Source of the DNA: Spirochaeta sp.
Lineage (GTDB): Bacteria > Spirochaetota > Spirochaetia > DSM-2461
NCBI GenBank assembly: GCA_030635565.1
Contig: DAOVYP010000125.1
Coordinates: forward strand, 1-6,854
DNA length: 6,854 nucleotides
Direction of reading: 5' to 3'
This document shows, in pieces, positions 6,048 to 6,854 of this stretch. The translations under genes were made by a program, and so were the position numbers. Within the stretch, counting starts at the first letter, position 1, and every line of letters starts with the position of its first letter. The notes under the pieces are model-generated. The model saw only the letters and a list, made by a program, of their open reading frames with translations. It did not search any database and was not told the DNA's origin.

Positions 6048-6710
6048 ATGAATGAGGTGGTGCTGGTTACCGGCAGCGAATCGCTGACAGGTCGAAAACT
6101 CATCGAAAAACTGCTGGCACGAGGCTCACAGGTCGTGGCTCCCGTCGCCGGTAAAGAAACCGATACAAAAGAAACCGGCACTCCCAATCTCACAGTCCTC
6201 ACCTGGAACCGGTCATCCTGGTTCTCCACCAAGGCCGTCATAAGGGAAATCATCAGAAGATTCGATAAAATCGACGCCGCCTGGGTGCTGCATCAGCCGA
6301 CTCCCTCGGTTCAGGATTTCTCCGAAGTGGGCAGCAGTGACATTGAGACCGTACTGGAACAATCGGTGAAAGGAAGTGCTGCCCTTGTTCGGGAGATTAT
6401 CCCGCTGCTGGAAGCTTCCGGAGGCTTCCTGGGTATGGTGGTACCTCACCGGAGCGGAGGCGCCCCCGGACCCCTGGACGCCCTGGCACTGGGAGCTTTT
6501 ACCGGATTCTCCGGTTCCCTGATCCGGGAAACCGACCCCTCACTCTGGGCCTGCGGATTCTTCTGCAATTCACCCGATGCCGAAGGCTTTACGGCCGATC
6601 TCATCCGCCTGCGGGAGGAGAAGCCCGGCAAGCTGCGAGGCCGATGGTACAAGTATGCCGACGGGCGCAGGCCATTCGGCGGATCCTCCATCGTCGATAC
6701 GATCAGTTGA
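6048..6710 (+). CDS. SDR-like NAD(P)-binding Rossmann-fold protein, probably catalytically degenerate
   Basis: The 220-residue product begins Met-Asn-Glu-Val-Val-Leu-Val-Thr-Gly-Ser-Glu-Ser-Leu-Thr-Gly-Arg, a beta-strand followed by a nucleotide-binding loop like that of short-chain dehydrogenases/reductases, but with one glycine of the usual Thr-Gly-x3-Gly-x-Gly (or Thr-Gly-x2-Gly-x2-Gly) replaced. The middle region alternates strands and helices as in SDRs (Ile-Ile-Pro-Leu-Leu-Glu-Ala-Ser-Gly-Gly then a hydrophobic strand). Aligning the later helix (Ala-Phe-Thr-Gly-Phe-Ser-Gly-Ser-Leu-Ile-Arg-Glu) with the usual Tyr-x3-Lys helix places Asp144 and Leu148 at the catalytic Tyr and Lys positions, so oxidoreductase activity looks lost. 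The fold could bind a dinucleotide or another ligand, or serve a structural or regulatory role. It lies 32 nt behind the GH13 gene and is probably in its transcript. Fold is moderately sure; function unknown. Confidence 0.7.
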   Translation: MNEVVLVTGSESLTGRKLIEKLLARGSQVVAPVAGKETDTKETGTPNLTVLTWNRSSWFSTKAVIREIIRRFDKIDAAWVLHQPTPSVQDFSEVGSSDIETVLEQSVKGSAALVREIIPLLEASGGFLGMVVPHRSGGAPGPLDALALGAFTGFSGSLIRETDPSLWACGFFCNSPDAEGFTADLIRLREEKPGKLRGRWYKYADGRRPFGGSSIVDTIS

Positions 6711-6745
6711 GGCGATTTCAAAAATCTCCGATTTTCGAAATCACC
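6711..6745 (+). terminator. Long hairpin directly after the SDR-like gene; possible terminator
   Basis: GGCGATTTC (6711-6719) pairs with GAAATCACC (6737-6745) with one C/A mismatch. After a further A/C mismatch, AAAATC (6721-6726) pairs with GATTTT (6730-6735) around a 3-nt loop. It starts on the base after the stop codon. No T-run follows, so it would be an atypical intrinsic terminator or a 3'-end stabiliser. Confidence 0.45.
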
Positions 6746-6755
6746 CAGACCTATA

Positions 6756-6783
6756 GAAAAGTTATTTCATAGAATAACTTTTC
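6756..6783. terminator. AT-rich perfect hairpin with A-run/T-run arms; candidate bidirectional terminator
   Basis: GAAAAGTTATT (6756-6766) and AATAACTTTTC (6773-6783) are perfect 11-bp inverted arms around a 6-nt loop. The right arm ends in four Ts, and the left arm gives four Ts on the opposite strand. The stem is AT-rich, which is weak for intrinsic termination; it could instead be a regulatory palindrome for the gene starting at 6849. Confidence 0.4.
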
Positions 6784-6793
6784 GACCCAATAA

Positions 6794-6808
6794 CTGAAAG
6801 TCTTTCAG
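6794..6808. promoter_or_regulatory. 15-bp palindrome upstream of the next gene; candidate operator
   Basis: CTGAAAG-T-CTTTCAG is a perfect 7-bp inverted repeat around a single base, too tight for an RNA hairpin with full pairing but a normal form for a dimeric regulator's site. It is 40 nt before the ATG at 6849. No clear -35/-10 pair was found to anchor it. Confidence 0.35.
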
Positions 6809-6848
6809 AATGGGAGTTTTGAAAGATCCTCAGTTGAAGGAATAATTC

Positions 6849-6854
6849 ATGAAA
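6849..6854 (+). CDS. Start of a further gene (first two codons only)
   Basis: ATG AAA at the window edge is preceded by GAAGGA (6836-6841) with a 7-nt spacer, a good Shine-Dalgarno arrangement. The 138-nt gap with hairpins before it suggests a separate transcription unit. Nothing can be said about the product. Confidence 0.5.

Noticed and set aside
1..6854. CRISPR arrays, tRNA/rRNA genes, insertion-sequence transposases.
   Set aside because: No regularly spaced direct repeats, tRNA-like cloverleaf or transposase motifs were seen on either strand.

Overview
The window is a stretch of bacterial chromosome, GC-rich by eye and densely coded. Every gene lies on the + strand: the 3' end of a bifunctional-nuclease-family gene, a GH77 4-alpha-glucanotransferase (malQ, DPE2-like type), a very large GH13 alpha-amylase-family protein, a short degenerate SDR-like protein, and the first two codons of a further gene. 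The combination of a BFN domain with a C-terminal UVR motif, next to starch/glycogen enzymes of these types, points to a spirochaete (free-living Spirochaetaceae-like) or another Gram-negative anaerobe. That assignment is an inference from gene style, not something the sequence proves.

Layout: 2-322 BFN/UVR protein (5' end outside the window); 323-439 intergenic with a palindromic repeat and the malQ ribosome binding site; 440-2440 malQ (GTG start); 2441-2643 intergenic with two separate inverted-repeat structures, one about 98 nt and elaborately folded; 2644-6015 GH13 protein; 32-bp gap; 6048-6710 SDR-like protein; 6711-6848 intergenic with three successive hairpins or palindromes; 6849 start of the next gene behind a good Shine-Dalgarno.

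How it works together: MalQ moves glucan segments between malto-oligosaccharides (and, for DPE2-like enzymes, probably between maltose and a larger glucan), while the GH13 protein should act on alpha-glucan bonds. The pair is therefore probably a cytoplasmic maltodextrin/glycogen module; neither protein has a visible signal peptide. The SDR-like gene is close enough to the GH13 gene to be co-transcribed, but its role is unknown. The BFN gene is probably only a neighbour.

The least explained parts are the structured intergenic elements (321-367 and 2457-2554), the GH13 protein's large extra N- and C-terminal regions with its altered conserved region IV (Asn-Asn-Pro-Asp-Glu where most GH13 enzymes have Asn-His-Asp), and an SDR-like fold that seems to have lost its catalytic Tyr and Lys.
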